From Spirochaeta sp. UBA5339 (GTDB taxonomy: Bacteria; Spirochaetota; Spirochaetia; DSM-2461): a stretch of 64,000 bases of DNA. The stretch lies in contig DHQL01000010.1 of assembly GCA_002408085.1 (NCBI GenBank), positions 62,001-126,000 of the forward strand, given 5' to 3'. A model generated the notes under the pieces. It was given only the letters and a program-made list of their open reading frames with translations. It had not been told where the DNA came from and searched no databases. Both the position numbers and the translations under genes were made by a program. Shown piece by piece: positions 62,467-64,000 of this stretch (position 1 is the first letter of the stretch; each line of letters starts with the position of its first letter).

Positions 62467-62499
62467 TTGACATATGGACACTTTCTGTTAACATGTCAA
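62467..62499. promoter_or_regulatory. TTGACAT...ATGTCAA inverted repeat before the acyl-CoA ligase gene
   Basis: TTGACAT (62467-62473) and ATGTCAA (62493-62499) are a perfect 7-bp inverted repeat, two helical turns apart. The first arm also works as a -35 (TTGACA). It lies 41 bases before the ligase ATG and may be an operator. Confidence 0.4.
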
Positions 62500-62539
62500 T
62501 AAAGATTTCCCTAACTACTTATTAATTAAGGAGCCGGAC

Positions 62540-64000
62540 ATGAGAACCGTACTGAATATGCTGAATGAGGCTGCCGAAACCTTTCGCGATGATCCCTATG
62601 TGGTGCAGAAGGAAGAGAGCGGCTGGGAACCCAGAACCTTCAATGAGGTAAACAGGGAGTCCGATCTCTTTGCCCGGGCCCTGATCGCCAGGGGCATGAA
62701 AAAGGACGATAAGGTCGCCATCCTCTCCGAGGGAAGACGGGACTGGGTTATCTCGGAATTCGGAGTTCTCAAGGCACAGTGCATATCTGTTCCTCTGTCC
62801 ATCAAGCTCCTGGAAGAGGAGATTCCCTTTCGCCTGAACCACTCTGAATCCGCCGCGGTTGTGGTATCGGAAAACTCCCTGGACAAGGTCCTGAACATTA
62901 AGGATCAGCTGGACGGACTGCCCCTGATCATCATCCTGGGTAACTTCAGCGGCAAGGTAATGGAAAAGGCCGAAGCAGCGGGCCTTAAGGCCGGAAAAGA
63001 AGCGGTTCTCTATGATGACTTTATAGATCTCGGGAAAAACAGCGGGGAAGCCACCGCCGATAAGCTGAAAGAGAGAATTGCAGATATAAAAGAGGATGAT
63101 GTTGTAACAATATCCTACACCTCGGGAACCACCGGTAATCCCAAGGGCATTATGCTGACCCATCTGAACTACTGGGCCAACAGCCGGGACGCGGTAGACC
63201 TCTTCTACATTCCAGAAAGGGAGAAGACCCTGATCGTTCTTCCCCTGGACCACTCCTTTGCCCATACTGTGGGAATTTATGTGGGCCTCCGGCGGGGACT
63301 GGCCCTGCACTTTGTGGATGCCCGGGGCGGCGGCATGGCCATACTCCGGAACATCCCCGGAAACCTTGTTGAGACAAAACCCTACTTCCTTCTTACCGTT
63401 CCCGCCCTGTCGGGGAATTTTATGAAGAAGATCCAGGCCGGTGTGGCGGCCAAGGGAAATTTTATAAACGGTATATTTACCAGAGGAGTGGAAGCGGGAA
63501 TCAAAATACACCGCGACGGCTTCCGGAAGGCCCCCCTCTCAGTACGCCTGCGCTACGGTTTCAACTACTTTCTGGCCAGGAAACTCGTCTTCCCCAAGGT
63601 CACCGGTATCTTCGGCGGAGACCTGGCCTTCTGCGTTGGCGGCGGCGCCCTTCTGGAAGTCTCACAGCAGGAGTTTTTCAACGCCATCGGAGTTCCCATC
63701 TATCAGGGCTACGGCCTTACCGAAGCAGCTCCGATAATCTGCTCAAACACCCCGCCCCGGCACAAGTTCGGAACCTCGGGGAATGTGATGCCCTCCATTG
63801 AGTGTAAAATAATGAAGGACGATGAGAATGAGGCGGCCCCCGGTGTTCCCGGAGAGCTGATCATCCGGGGAGACAACGTGATGAAGGGGTACTTCAAGAA
63901 CCCCGAAGCCAGCGCCGAAGTCCTCAGGGACGGCTGGCTCTGGACCGGAGACCTGGGCTACTTTGACTCCGACGGCTTCCTGGTTATTACCGGGCGGGCC
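62540..64000 (+). CDS. AMP-forming acyl-CoA ligase (long-chain fatty-acid-CoA ligase-like), partial
   Basis: The frame is open from the ATG at 62540 (AAGGAG 6 bases upstream) to the window edge, 487 codons without a stop, so the C-terminal lid domain is cut off. The adenylation motif YTSGTTGNPKGIMLTH is near residue 200, GYGLTEAAP near 400 is the aromatic-Gly motif, and WTGDLGYFDSDG carries the ATP-ribose Asp. The KVTGIFGGDLAFCVGGGALL region is typical of long-chain ligases. It activates a carboxylic acid, probably a fatty acid, to its CoA ester. Confidence 0.9.
   Translation, partial: MRTVLNMLNEAAETFRDDPYVVQKEESGWEPRTFNEVNRESDLFARALIARGMKKDDKVAILSEGRRDWVISEFGVLKAQCISVPLSIKLLEEEIPFRLNHSESAAVVVSENSLDKVLNIKDQLDGLPLIIILGNFSGKVMEKAEAAGLKAGKEAVLYDDFIDLGKNSGEATADKLKERIADIKEDDVVTISYTSGTTGNPKGIMLTHLNYWANSRDAVDLFYIPEREKTLIVLPLDHSFAHTVGIYVGLRRGLALHFVDARGGGMAILRNIPGNLVETKPYFLLTVPALSGNFMKKIQAGVAAKGNFINGIFTRGVEAGIKIHRDGFRKAPLSVRLRYGFNYFLARKLVFPKVTGIFGGDLAFCVGGGALLEVSQQEFFNAIGVPIYQGYGLTEAAPIICSNTPPRHKFGTSGNVMPSIECKIMKDDENEAAPGVPGELIIRGDNVMKGYFKNPEASAEVLRDGWLWTGDLGYFDSDGFLVITGRA

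Noticed and set aside
1..64000. tRNA, rRNA, CRISPR or prophage
   Set aside because: No cloverleaf with conserved T-loop, no regular spaced repeats and no phage structural or integrase genes were found on either strand.

Overview
The window looks like a chromosomal segment of a free-living, saccharolytic spirochaete (Spirochaetaceae/Spirochaetales-like). This rests on four unrelated solute-binding proteins that all mature to a Gly-Gln, acidic N-terminus (FAGGQ, FANGQ, FGSGQ), a style common in spirochaetes, plus the family content. No rRNA or species marker is present, so the assignment is an inference. No tRNA, CRISPR array, intact insertion sequence or phage gene was seen. Two partial genes run off the ends: a secreted protein at 1-399 and an acyl-CoA ligase from 62540 to the right edge.

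Layout. (1) 0.5-5.8 kb, plus strand: an SDR, an OmpR-type two-component pair, a ketopantoate-reductase-like enzyme and an N-acyl-D-amino-acid deacylase, then a terminator shared with a convergent class III aminotransferase (5.9-7.2 kb). (2) 7.7-10.1 kb: a YhcH-type protein, MobA, and two tandem Hsp20 genes behind a sigma-54-like promoter. (3) 10.2-19.4 kb: a divergent sugar unit. Leftward: a ribose-type ABC importer, a DUF2291 lipoprotein and an L-fucose/arabinose-isomerase-like enzyme. Rightward: a two-subunit transketolase and a glycerol-kinase-like FGGY kinase. (4) 19.5-34 kb: two CUT1 oligosaccharide importers without ATPases, interleaved with a GH106-like protein, a GH63-like protein, a nucleoside-hydrolase-family protein and a GH127 beta-L-arabinofuranosidase, suggesting use of pectin side chains or other plant glycans. 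(5) 34-41.5 kb, minus strand: one operon with an Asp/Glu-racemase-like protein, a second two-subunit transketolase, a TRAP transporter, a transaldolase-family protein, a KdgF-like cupin and a GntR regulator. (6) 41.8-53.9 kb: mostly housekeeping and signalling: a DeoR regulator, a diguanylate cyclase, a DUF2971 protein, a SurA/PpiC lipoprotein, a WYL regulator, a YgjP-like metallopeptidase, a B12/radical-SAM protein, ahpC-ahpF with divergent oxyR, and a DUF554 protein. (7) 53.9-62.3 kb, minus strand: an SDR, an L-sorbose-1-phosphate-reductase-like dehydrogenase, a rhamnulokinase-like kinase, a HAD phosphatase, a full-length transketolase and a GPH symporter.

The theme is import and breakdown of unusual plant-derived sugars that are funnelled through transketolase chemistry: three separate transketolases lie within 46 kb. 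The two units most likely to be new pathways are 10.2-19.4 kb and 34-41.5 kb. Promoter-proximal repeats tie several units together: a near-identical TTGACA-N17-TAAACCGTA module in front of two importer operons, TTTCGT/ACGAAA inverted repeats, and a 16-bp CATCATACGTATGATG palindrome in front of the TRAP operon.
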